DNA from: a virus
IMG/VR virus record: IMGVR_UViG_3300037245_000888
Location: 47,833-111,832 of that record
DNA length: 64,000 nucleotides
Direction: 5' to 3' (one strand)
This document shows, in pieces, positions 46,243-55,006 of the stretch. The notes under the pieces were generated by a model, which was not told the origin of the DNA, did no database searches, and saw nothing but the letters and a program-made list of their open reading frames with translations. Position numbers and translations under genes: made by a program. How positions within the stretch are numbered: position 1 is the first letter of the stretch; each line of letters starts with the position of its first letter.

Positions 46243-46725
46243 TTATAAGTATGATCTAACTGCAACTCTAATTGCTGGGTTTCTTCCAAAGCCAATAACT
46301 TGATCTACTTCAATAATTTCAATTACATTTTTAGTTCCAACTTTAGCTACAGTTACAGTAGGTACAGTTGTTCCGTTTACTGGTGACAAGAATTTACCAA
46401 CGCCTACAGCTTCAGTATCATCAATATCTTCAATATCAATTAACCATCCATCACCTTGTGTTAAGTGATATGCTGGTGTTGGAATATCAGCTAAATTTGT
46501 GAATGAAGAAATATTTGTTCCTTCTGCATATTGAGACTCATCAGAGAATACCAATAATACTTCAGCAGTATCTAATGTTGCTGTTGCTGGCACTGAAACA
46601 GTGTAAACATCATCTTTAGCTTTAACACCTAAGTTGACGAAAGCACCGTTCTTCATAGCTGCTGAATGTTGTACATTGTCAATATTTCCTATTGAAATTG
46701 CTTGACTTTTTTCTAAGTTCATCAT
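46243..46725 (-). CDS. Capsid-region protein, possible head decoration (160 aa)
   Basis: Beta-rich, Val/Thr/Ala-rich, no cysteines or membrane segments (VYTVSVPATATLDTAEVLLVF, TVPTVTVAKVGTKNVIEIIEV). It lies between protease/scaffold and capsid genes, where decoration or minor head proteins are often found. ATG preceded by AGGAGGAACAAA; a second in-frame Met follows at once. Confidence 0.6.
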   Translation of the reverse strand: MMNLEKSQAISIGNIDNVQHSAAMKNGAFVNLGVKAKDDVYTVSVPATATLDTAEVLLVFSDESQYAEGTNISSFTNLADIPTPAYHLTQGDGWLIDIEDIDDTEAVGVGKFLSPVNGTTVPTVTVAKVGTKNVIEIIEVDQVIGFGRNPAIRVAVRSYL

Positions 46726-46791
46726 GTTTTGTTCCTCCTGTATAAATAATTATTTGATTACCGATTGGTGCTATTTAATTTTAAATTTAAC

Positions 46792-48387
46792 CTATTCCAT
46801 TAAGCTATCATAAGATTTAGCTTCTAAGTTTTTATCATCATCTGTATTAGGAAGATTGTTATCTTTAATATCTTCAATCTCAGTGACAGTAAATTTAAGA
46901 GCTTTTAATCCTACATCTGTAGCTATTTTTAATTTTAATTCATCAAGAGTATATTTATCTAAAGATTCGGTGAAAACAGTCTTCTCTTCATCTGTTAAAT
47001 TTTCTACACTTGTTACAAAATCTGACTTAGCTTTGGTATCTTCAGTCTCCTTAAATGTACGAAGTTGAGAAAGTTCTTCTTCTAAAGTAGATACTTGTAA
47101 TTCAAAAGTAACTTTTTGAGTTTCTAATTCAGCTTCATATTTAACTTTAGATTCTTCTTTAGCTTCATTAACTTTAGCAGATCCAAATTCAAAAGCAGTT
47201 TTAGCTTCTTCTGAAATTGTAAATGTTGCAGATGCTCCACCTTCAAGTTTCTGTGGTTGCCATGCGATTTTGAATTTCGAACCTTCATCAATTACAAAAT
47301 TATCTCCATCTTTAGTGAAAGTAAATCCATAATCCATCCAGTCAGTATAATCCATAACATAAACTTCATTCAATTCGAAATTAGCATCTCTGGCATAATA
47401 TCTCCCATCGTGATACCAACAGTCCATTGCTTCAAGATCTGTAACAGCATTACTTAATAAATCCATTTGTGCGCCTTGAGTTAACGCAAATTGCACAGCC
47501 TGTTCTACATCTAAAACTTTTTCTAAATCTTCTTTAGTTTCATAACTTTCAAGTTTGCTTTTTAATCCTTCAACAAACTCATCGGAAATTAGTGTGAATT
47601 TAGATTGCTTCATCATAGCTTCTAATACTTTAATATCCAACACATTTCCTCCCTTCTCATTTTCATAGTTTAATTTTTGAGCTTCTTTGTCTGAAGTGTA
47701 TCTCAAATCCATCTCTTGTAACAATGATTGCAGTTCAAATTTTATACTTGTAAATTGGGTTTTCTCAATCTGCCCTCCAGACATAGCTGGGATCTTCGAA
47801 TCACCAAGAATACATAAAGCTTCAAAATCAGCAGATGTAACCATATACTGATCATTTATCGCATCATAATAACCATCAAAAGTTTCTGGCAATAACTCCA
47901 TTGAGTGACCTTTGGTTACATCTCTATCAATAATTTCTTTCATTTTAGAAAACTTATTAATCAATACTCCATCTGCGATAAGATATTCTCTACTAACGCC
48001 ATCTACTTCTATTGTTTCAAATCTTGCATTATTATCTTTTGGAATGAATCCATACATTCTACCTAGATATTCGGTTTTTACACCGTCTTTATCTATGATA
48101 TATCTTTCTTCATGACCAGCAAAGTCTTCTTCATTATTTTCACCAACTTCAATATATCCAACAATAGGTATTCTATATAAAGATGGTATCATTGCTTCTA
48201 ACATATCTTTTGAGAAATTAGACTTATTTTTATTTTTACCGGTATGAGCTATCCTAACAGTCACATCAGTAAATCTAATCTCATCAGCGGTCAGGATATC
48301 CTCATCCATGGTTATCTCTTCAAAAGTGATAAATGAATTCATTGTCCTAGCCTGATTTTTTAGTATTTTTAACTTGTCTTTTTCCAT
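46792..48387 (-). CDS. Prohead protease-scaffold fusion
   Basis: 531 residues. Residues 1-215 resemble phage prohead serine proteases: EITMDEDILTADEIRF, VGYIEV...FAGHEERY, INKFSKMKEIIDRDVTKGHSMELLPETF, then FEALCILGDSKIPAMSGG; H and S in GHSMEL are plausible catalytic residues. The remaining part is a coiled-coil scaffold (about 400-480). The upstream gene is the portal and the downstream gene the capsid, as expected. Ribosome binding site GGAGGAAGT. Confidence 0.82.
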   Translation of the reverse strand: MEKDKLKILKNQARTMNSFITFEEITMDEDILTADEIRFTDVTVRIAHTGKNKNKSNFSKDMLEAMIPSLYRIPIVGYIEVGENNEEDFAGHEERYIIDKDGVKTEYLGRMYGFIPKDNNARFETIEVDGVSREYLIADGVLINKFSKMKEIIDRDVTKGHSMELLPETFDGYYDAINDQYMVTSADFEALCILGDSKIPAMSGGQIEKTQFTSIKFELQSLLQEMDLRYTSDKEAQKLNYENEKGGNVLDIKVLEAMMKQSKFTLISDEFVEGLKSKLESYETKEDLEKVLDVEQAVQFALTQGAQMDLLSNAVTDLEAMDCWYHDGRYYARDANFELNEVYVMDYTDWMDYGFTFTKDGDNFVIDEGSKFKIAWQPQKLEGGASATFTISEEAKTAFEFGSAKVNEAKEESKVKYEAELETQKVTFELQVSTLEEELSQLRTFKETEDTKAKSDFVTSVENLTDEEKTVFTESLDKYTLDELKLKIATDVGLKALKFTVTEIEDIKDNNLPNTDDDKNLEAKSYDSLME

Positions 48388-48408
48388 ACTTCCTCCAAGC
48401 CATTTTAC

Positions 48409-50082
48409 CTATAACTCTCTTTCTCTTGAATTTATTCCATCTTCTGTCAACTCACCTTCAGTTTTAGTCCCACCATTTTCTTCTGAGCCATCACCAACAT
48501 GAGATGATTTAAATGGCTGCATGATGTCATTTAATCCAAGTTTCTGAATTACGCTTGAATTATTAATAAATGCAATCTGACTTCTACCTAATATAGCATT
48601 AACTTCAAATTGAGTATTAAACCCAGCCGAACCTGTAGTCATCATAGTTTTCATTAAAGCTTCTTCATTTAAATGAGTGTGATCTAAGAATCTCAAACTA
48701 TACTTGTAAGTATTATTATTTCTTAAATACAATCTCTTCTTCATATATAATTCATATTGTCTAAGAACTCTAAACATTAATGACTCATCAACTATAATAT
48801 TTTTACTCAACCCTAATGAACTAGTTGAGGCGCCATTAAATAGTAATGAAGATGTTCCTGATCCTGTAAATATATTTGCTACATGTTTACTTGTTAGATT
48901 CTCTTCTGCAGAGTTAACATTACCTTTTAAACTAATTGGTGTTATATCCATAGGCGATGTAACCGTACCAACATCCTTTGGGGCATTGCTAGCTAAGTTG
49001 TCATGGAATCCTGTTAAGAAATCACCTGTGATTAAAAACTCATTTATTGCATTAGCGTCTTTACCCATAGGAACTTTTTGATGCAGTAATTTATAGTTAT
49101 CTGATATTGTTCCAGAAATTTCTATATCTTTTAAATCTGATAATCTAACCAAATCCAAGAATAATCCTGAATAGTATGGTAGAACAAAATCTACACTTTG
49201 ATCAAACTTAAAAGCAATTGCTTTGTCTGGATTCAATTCAACAAAATCAGGTTTTCCAATCAATGCACCTAAATCTCTAAGTGATGTTACTTTCTTCTTT
49301 CCATTTTTAACTTTCAATGCATCATGCTTTTCTTTAAATTCATCTGGAAAATTCTTAAGCTGTTCTGGATACGTATCAAAGAATGACATGTCAAATCCAA
49401 CTCTATAAGTTTCAAATCTATCTTTACCTATAATTCTACAATATTTATTTGGTAATCTTTTCCAAGTATAATTTACTTTACTATTTGTAGATAATTCATA
49501 TGCAAAATAAACATCATCTCTAACTAAAAGTTTTGTAACCTGTCCTAATTTACTTCTAAGGTTATAATTATCAATAAACTTTAAATTATCAAGATAATCT
49601 TGTTCATCAAAATTGTTCATATTATCTACATCCATTACACTTGTATGAGTAAGCATAGAAGATTTATAATCTATAATACCTTTATACTCTTGTGTCTTAA
49701 TATAAAAATACATACTCATTCTAAGAAGTTCATCTCTGTGACTATATGGAACTTCCATTATTCTATTAATTTGTTCAGCACTAAATTTACGAGGAGTATT
49801 TGCATATCTACCAAAATTACCCATCATATTTGAAAGGAAGTTGTTTACATCAAATTTTGCCTTGTTGCTATTTTGATCTTTATAAAAGCTTTGATCAAAA
49901 CTTGAGTTTACTTTAGTATATATATTAGTTACTTGATTTCTAATTTCTTCTTCAGTCATTCCTTTTGATATTTCAGAATTAGAATAATCCATATATAAAT
50001 CAGAAAGTAATATATCACCTTTTGAGCTTGCGTTATATTTTTTCAATAGCTCATTTCTTGCTTTTATTCTATCTTTTTCCAA
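48409..50082 (-). CDS. Portal protein
   Basis: 557 residues; forms the dodecameric DNA gate and terminase dock. TTG start at 50082 behind AAGGAGGTAGAT. Recognised by place after the large terminase, size, and helix-rich pattern with internal VYFAYEL and EQYELYMKKRLYL segments of the wing/stem regions; the C-terminus is acidic/disordered. No alternative fits the gene order. Confidence 0.8.
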   Translation of the reverse strand: MEKDRIKARNELLKKYNASSKGDILLSDLYMDYSNSEISKGMTEEEIRNQVTNIYTKVNSSFDQSFYKDQNSNKAKFDVNNFLSNMMGNFGRYANTPRKFSAEQINRIMEVPYSHRDELLRMSMYFYIKTQEYKGIIDYKSSMLTHTSVMDVDNMNNFDEQDYLDNLKFIDNYNLRSKLGQVTKLLVRDDVYFAYELSTNSKVNYTWKRLPNKYCRIIGKDRFETYRVGFDMSFFDTYPEQLKNFPDEFKEKHDALKVKNGKKKVTSLRDLGALIGKPDFVELNPDKAIAFKFDQSVDFVLPYYSGLFLDLVRLSDLKDIEISGTISDNYKLLHQKVPMGKDANAINEFLITGDFLTGFHDNLASNAPKDVGTVTSPMDITPISLKGNVNSAEENLTSKHVANIFTGSGTSSLLFNGASTSSLGLSKNIIVDESLMFRVLRQYELYMKKRLYLRNNNTYKYSLRFLDHTHLNEEALMKTMMTTGSAGFNTQFEVNAILGRSQIAFINNSSVIQKLGLNDIMQPFKSSHVGDGSEENGGTKTEGELTEDGINSREREL

Positions 50083-50103
50083 ATCTACCTCCTTTCATTT
50101 ATA

Positions 50104-51918
50104 TTATCTTTTACTGAACAATCCTAATATAGTTTTATCTTGTGTCTTTTTCTTTTTACCTCTTGTTAATGTATCTTTCTCTCTAAGCTCATAAATTTCA
50201 TTTGCAAACATAGCGAGAGTATAAAATCTATCATCGTGCATTTTATTTCTCATATCAGTTCTAAGCTGATAATTTGGCTTACCATTATCTCTTTTATATT
50301 CATGAATCATTTTAGCTTCTTCTTTACATATATCAATATTCATCAAAGCTAATTCTTGATCTCTAGAAAGTTTCTTTCTAAATAATTCTCCATTTTCATC
50401 TTCCATATCAATATGTCCTGAGTTATCATATTCAAAAGGAAACTCTATTAATCCTAAATCCATTAAGTCAATCAATCTACTTATCATAGTTGTTCTCATA
50501 TTAATAGGTTCAACTAATCTCATAATAGGATAAGCATTTGGGAAATCTCTTATTTGATTTTCATAATATACCTTATCCATGATTCCTCTGTGTGGAGCAC
50601 CAGTTTGTTCATCTTTAAAATCTAGCATAAACATATGACTGTAAAGTATTCCACCACCACCAGCTCCAGCATCAATAGCAACCTTGTGAATATTTTCATA
50701 CTCAGCTCCGGTGCCATTATATCTAACCATTAAACTTCTAACAGCTTTAACTTGATCTGGATACATCATTTGAATATTACCTTTTTCTTTTAAGTCTTTA
50801 AATTTAACCATATTAACAACTCTACCATAATATCCACGTATGTCATCATATGCTACTTCACCAATTAAAACAACCGAGTTATCAGCTCTAGATGCAGGGT
50901 CATATAATAGTGCATATTTTTTACCAACTTCTGGTGATAATATAGGTAATTGGAATGTAGAGTTTCTTTCAACTGTAAATGATTTGATTATTTGGCTATC
51001 TCCACCATCTTCATCAAATTGATTATAAAATTCTCTCATAGCCTTAGCAGGATTAGTTGCCATCATTGTATTAACTACAGAGATATCAAGTAATGGAGGC
51101 TTCTTTTTCGTGTTAATTGTAGGATTAAGTGGAATATCAACTGTTAAATCAGCAACATAATATTGTGGATCTCCACCAATCATTCTTAGAGCAGTGTCTT
51201 TGTACTTTTTATAAAAATATGTTGTCTTATCACTTGCAGAAGATATATATAATCTCTGATTTGGTCTAGCTGTAGGTGAACACCTGTCATCAAAATCCTC
51301 TTTTATAGAAGTCTTTGTTTGAGAGTTTGTTGTAGTAAATGGTTCGATTGCAGCAATAGACTCTTCGGCCATAAATCCAGATTCATCAAATACTAATAAA
51401 TTACCACGGCCACCCCTGTTGTTATCTGGATTACCATTTAATGTCTGTACATAACTTTCATTTAATAATGTGGCCTTAAATCCACCTGCATCATGACCAA
51501 AACCATGATTCCCATCGTAAGGCCTTTTCATTTCTTGATAATAAATATCAGGTAGATCACCAAAATCACTAATTGAGTTCATTGCAAGCCTCTCAATATA
51601 ATTAAACAATTTTTTGGCTTGTTTACCAGTTTTAGATATAATCCAGACTTCTTGCTCAGGATAGAGTAGTTGAACCAACATAATATAAATACTAGCAAGA
51701 ACAGTTTTACCACCATTTCTAGTAATTGTCCAAACCGCATCTTTCGCTACCCATGTTCTAGTTAATATTAAAGACTGAAAGTCAAATAATTGTATTCCTA
51801 ATAAGTCTCTAGCAGCAATGGCTGGATTACCTCTCCAAAATTCTATAGTAGCCATATCTGCCATTGCCATTTCGTGTTGAGCTGTTGTTAGCATTGACTT
51901 GTCTACAAATTTAGCCAT
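50104..51918 (-). CDS. terL: Large terminase subunit (packaging ATPase-nuclease)
   Basis: 604 residues. ATPase: Walker A-like ITRNGGKT (R67-T72, deviant, with Asn-Gly-Gly for the usual Arg/X/X-Gly), then GNLLVFDESGF (Walker B, D178 and catalytic E179) and a motif III-like SSASDKTTYFYKK. Nuclease: YALLYDPASRADNSVVLIG (about 337) and a later DAGAGGGGILYSHMF (about 430), with more Asp near the end. The downstream portal/protease/capsid order supports it. Confidence 0.92.
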   Translation of the reverse strand: MAKFVDKSMLTTAQHEMAMADMATIEFWRGNPAIAARDLLGIQLFDFQSLILTRTWVAKDAVWTITRNGGKTVLASIYIMLVQLLYPEQEVWIISKTGKQAKKLFNYIERLAMNSISDFGDLPDIYYQEMKRPYDGNHGFGHDAGGFKATLLNESYVQTLNGNPDNNRGGRGNLLVFDESGFMAEESIAAIEPFTTTNSQTKTSIKEDFDDRCSPTARPNQRLYISSASDKTTYFYKKYKDTALRMIGGDPQYYVADLTVDIPLNPTINTKKKPPLLDISVVNTMMATNPAKAMREFYNQFDEDGGDSQIIKSFTVERNSTFQLPILSPEVGKKYALLYDPASRADNSVVLIGEVAYDDIRGYYGRVVNMVKFKDLKEKGNIQMMYPDQVKAVRSLMVRYNGTGAEYENIHKVAIDAGAGGGGILYSHMFMLDFKDEQTGAPHRGIMDKVYYENQIRDFPNAYPIMRLVEPINMRTTMISRLIDLMDLGLIEFPFEYDNSGHIDMEDENGELFRKKLSRDQELALMNIDICKEEAKMIHEYKRDNGKPNYQLRTDMRNKMHDDRFYTLAMFANEIYELREKDTLTRGKKKKTQDKTILGLFSKR

Positions 51919-51923
51919 TGTCT

Positions 51924-53093
51924 CTATCCTTTCTTATTTTCCTTTTTCTCATCTCTTAATTCTATTGCAATTTCTCTAACTTGCTCTTTTAATTTCATAT
52001 TTTCATTTCTGAGATTATTATTAGTTTCTGTTTGAAGTCTAATAACCTCTTTAGCTGAATCATCTCCAAAATTAAGAGTTTTTATTATAGACTCATTAGA
52101 AGCATCTAATACAGCTTTAACTGGTTTAGATGTTAATATTTTAGAATAGTCTACAGCTATTTCATCGTAACCATAGTCTTTATATCTTTTCATTTTACCA
52201 GAGAGTTTAGATTTTCCAGTTGTGTCACTAGTAATCCATTTATTCTCTTTTATAATTTTTACAACTGTGTCAGACAATTTAGTTTTCTGACTTATATAAG
52301 TTGCTGACTCACCAACGTTATCTCTTGACGCACTATGATTATTATTAACTAAAGACAAACAGATATCATAATGTCTGATTTGCTGGTTGATATTTATAAT
52401 TTGTAATATAATATTCATTTTATATGAATCGTTTACCAAGTCATCATCTTCAAGGTATAAAACTAATTCTTGATACATTTTAGCCAATTGATAATCTTCA
52501 TAACCATAACCCTCAAATGGGTCATGACCGACTTTCTTTTTAATATCACTCATATTTCTTTTGTCAATGGTGCTTAATTTACCTTTTACAGCCATATCTT
52601 TTAACATAGCTTCAACCGTAGCATCGTCTCTTAATTCATCTGAACCATCAAAGTTATAATTGCCTAATCCAGTTTTGAATCCATTCATCTGTCCCATGTA
52701 ATTCCCTATGTGGGCGTCTATGGATTGATTTTCAGATTCATTTATCTTTTTTAAAGATGATGCTGCATTTTTTAAATCAAATTTAACATCAATTCTTCTA
52801 CATGTGAAAAACAATGCCTTGAGAGGATCTTTATGATTATCATTATAATATTTCATATAAATAGAAATTAAACATTTTTTGCAAATAGGTACAAGTCCTA
52901 GCCCAGCAAATATAGATCCTTGATTAGCTTTATAATAATTTCTGTTATTAAGTGAAAGTGCATTCCCTCCATGATGGACACATATCATTGATTCAGTATC
53001 AGCATTCATATTTGAACTTCTCTTCTGAGCGGCCACACTAATTTTTAATTCTTCCTTTTTTGGATCTTGTTTAATTTTAGTTGTCTTTGGCAT
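51924..53093 (-). CDS. Possible small terminase subunit or packaging protein (389 aa)
   Basis: Immediately upstream of terL (6 nt). N-terminal Cys/His cluster (ICVHHGGNAL, PICKKCLISIY) fits a zinc ribbon; the middle is helical; the C-terminal 60 residues are a coiled coil. Longer than a usual small terminase, but no other candidate is present. The helical region about 150-200 (AMLKDMAVKGKLSTIDKRN) could bind DNA. Context-based. Confidence 0.55.
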   Translation of the reverse strand: MPKTTKIKQDPKKEELKISVAAQKRSSNMNADTESMICVHHGGNALSLNNRNYYKANQGSIFAGLGLVPICKKCLISIYMKYYNDNHKDPLKALFFTCRRIDVKFDLKNAASSLKKINESENQSIDAHIGNYMGQMNGFKTGLGNYNFDGSDELRDDATVEAMLKDMAVKGKLSTIDKRNMSDIKKKVGHDPFEGYGYEDYQLAKMYQELVLYLEDDDLVNDSYKMNIILQIININQQIRHYDICLSLVNNNHSASRDNVGESATYISQKTKLSDTVVKIIKENKWITSDTTGKSKLSGKMKRYKDYGYDEIAVDYSKILTSKPVKAVLDASNESIIKTLNFGDDSAKEVIRLQTETNNNLRNENMKLKEQVREIAIELRDEKKENKKG

Positions 53094-53166
53094 ATAGCCA
53101 CCTAACCTTTCCTTTTATAGTGCTCATCGTTTTTAATTCATCTCGTTTTGTAATTAATTGCATATT

Positions 53167-53197
53167 AAAACACGCTTAAATTAATAAACGTGCTTTT
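53167..53197 (-). terminator. Terminator-like hairpin between metallophosphoesterase and small-terminase genes
   Basis: - strand AAAAGCACG and CGTGTTTT pair with one G-U; the loop is 14 nt and the tail AATATG is short. Placed 13 nt past the metallophosphoesterase stop, before the terminase operon. Confidence 0.6.
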
Positions 53198-53209
53198 GTT
53201 TATAATTAA

Positions 53210-54520
53210 TTAAATATCTTGTAAATTTACATTATCAATCAATACTTCACCATCTTCTAGGAAAGTTAATAACGTGGCTCCGGCAGATGATGTAGACTTA
53301 ATTTTGTGTAATCCGTATTCATTTCCACCCATTCCACTTGAGCAATAAATTTCAAATTCATTTCTATTTCCTTGGAATACTGAGAATCTATGCAAGTGTC
53401 CAAGAATAATATAATCATACATAATATCATCTGTTCCTGAATATTTAGCAAGCTTACCTTTATCATTTGCAGAAGTATTATCACCATGAACATATTTAAT
53501 ATTTTTACCATTAATTTCTTCATTATATTCAAGATAGTATTTATTAGTTTGTGTAAATGTAACTCCAGATGGATGCCCTAATTTCTTGTCTAACTTATCA
53601 TATAATCTTTTCATGTTCTCCATTATAATGAAAGTAGCTGAATCAGTATCCAATGCATCGTTCTTAGAGCCATTGAGTCGATCATGATTACCCTTAATCA
53701 TTGTTACTGACACAAAGTATCCAGCATCAGTAAAGTAGTCTATAAACTCTTCATATGCACTCTGAGCGTATGCTATTTGTTCTGATTCTGTAAATTCACA
53801 GTCCCATGCTTGATTGCCACGCAAGAATATAGATTCTACAATGTCACCCATATCAATAATACTTATGTTATTAATGTCATATAATTTAGCCTTAGCCATT
53901 GCTTTATCAGCAAAGTGTTTTAATCTTCTTCTTGTAATATCATAATTGTAAGTATTGTATTCTTCATCAATAACCATTCCAATATGGAAGTCTGCTGTTA
54001 TCACTTTTAAATGTCTATCATTTTCATTGTATTCTTTATTCATTGTTTCTGAATTATAAAAAGGTAATGTAATTAATCCATTTTCTAATAATTCAGCATA
54101 TTTCTCAACCATTAAAATTCCGGGTGTTGCCTCTCTCATTAAATGAGCTAAAGAATTTCTTTCAAGCTGCATATCTCTTTTTCTAATAGTATAATCGCCT
54201 AACATCTCTTGCATTTTACTGAGATGCGATTTAGGTTTTAAAGAATCTAATCCACAACCAGATAACTCAAATTCTTCTGAAGTTAAATTCTCAGCGTCTT
54301 CTAATCCCTTTTCATAACCTTCATTGTAAGACTTAATTCTAATTCTAGCTGGCTTTCTATGTCCTGATTCACCCTTTTTGTCTTTTTCATCAACGTGTTC
54401 ATTTATAATATATCCCATTACCGCATTGTCATGTCCTAATGCTTTCTGCATGGAATACATTCTATCACAATATTCCTCGTATGATTCACTAGGTTGTTTT
54501 CTAACATCTAAGTTATCCAT
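53210..54520 (-). CDS. Metallophosphoesterase (calcineurin-like, Mre11/SbcD-type)
   Basis: 436 residues. All five metal-binding motifs are present: TADFHIG (I), IDMGDIVES (II), KGNHDR (III), KYVHGD (IV) and ILGHLHR (V). The N-terminal 170 residues have no clear domain, with an EGYEKG-type acidic helical region. Such phage enzymes act on DNA ends, nucleotides or protein phosphates; target unknown. The start is ambiguous between 54529 and 54520; 54520 has the better-spaced AAGGAG. Together with the UvrD-nuclease it could form a recombination set. Confidence 0.85.
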   Translation of the reverse strand: MDNLDVRKQPSESYEEYCDRMYSMQKALGHDNAVMGYIINEHVDEKDKKGESGHRKPARIRIKSYNEGYEKGLEDAENLTSEEFELSGCGLDSLKPKSHLSKMQEMLGDYTIRKRDMQLERNSLAHLMREATPGILMVEKYAELLENGLITLPFYNSETMNKEYNENDRHLKVITADFHIGMVIDEEYNTYNYDITRRRLKHFADKAMAKAKLYDINNISIIDMGDIVESIFLRGNQAWDCEFTESEQIAYAQSAYEEFIDYFTDAGYFVSVTMIKGNHDRLNGSKNDALDTDSATFIIMENMKRLYDKLDKKLGHPSGVTFTQTNKYYLEYNEEINGKNIKYVHGDNTSANDKGKLAKYSGTDDIMYDYIILGHLHRFSVFQGNRNEFEIYCSSGMGGNEYGLHKIKSTSSAGATLLTFLEDGEVLIDNVNLQDI

Positions 54521-54639
54521 AAACTCCATTCTCCTTTTAATAATCCATTTTCTAATTCATCCATTTAATTTCATTAAATCTGATCCATTTTTATAATCCA
54601 TTCATAATCTATATTCTAATTCATTGTTTCCACACATTT

Positions 54640-54678
54640 AAAAACACACAACCGTCTCTTACGCAGTCATGTGCTTTT
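54640..54678 (-). terminator. Terminator after the tRNA/ncRNA transcript
   Basis: - strand AAAGCACA pairs with TGTGTTTT (one G-U), with an inner CGT/ACG stem, followed by a T run (GTTTTTAAATG). It is well placed to end a transcript that comes from the RNA-rich segment to its right, about 110 nt before the metallophosphoesterase start. Confidence 0.6.
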
Positions 54679-54726
54679 AATTATAGGGAGAACATATTAT
54701 AGGTTTGTTTAGTTGATATAAAATAC

Positions 54727-54858
54727 TACATATATAACAAGCTGTGTCGGAATTAAACCAACTTAATCAATATGGATTTGATATTATCTCTTTCCCTTAT
54801 ATATGATAGATATTATCTTACTGTCTTAACATTGGACTTACAGCTTATTATATATGTA
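54727..54858 (-). ncRNA. tRNA-like element with an extended 19-bp acceptor helix
   Basis: The outer helix is TACATATATAATAAGCTGT (- strand 5' side) with ACAGCTTGTTATATATGTA, paired with one mismatch over 19 bp. Inside lies a canonical T-arm-like GTTGG-TTTAATT-CCGAC adjacent to ACAGCTT, exactly as in a tRNA (positions 49-72), and a short D-like GTC...GAC. The anticodon region is replaced by a larger hairpin made by two GATAATATC copies. Total 132 nt. Not a normal tRNA; either a degenerate tRNA or a tRNA-mimic domain. Confidence 0.5.
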
Positions 54859-54933
54859 ATACTCTAATTTTTAACCAATAACATTTAAATATAAATACTA
54901 TTGATTAAATTTTAAAACAAAACAACACTGCCT

Positions 54934-55006
54934 ACACATCGACAAGACTTGAACTTGCAACCCTTCTGACTGAAGTCAGATACTCTACCAATTGAGCTAC
55001 GATGCT
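54934..55006 (-). tRNA. tRNA, probable anticodon UCA, atypical anticodon loop
   Basis: Acceptor AGCATCG/CGATGTG (6 of 7 bp), TA at 8-9, D arm GCTC...GAGT, T arm GCAAG-TTCAAGT-CTTGT, all in order. The anticodon stem TCTGA/TCAGA encloses only six bases, CTTCAG. Taking U33 as the second base gives anticodon UCA (reads UGA). No encoded CCA. Could be a suppressor/UGA-reading tRNA, a relic, or part of a larger RNA. Class and function uncertain. Confidence 0.65.
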
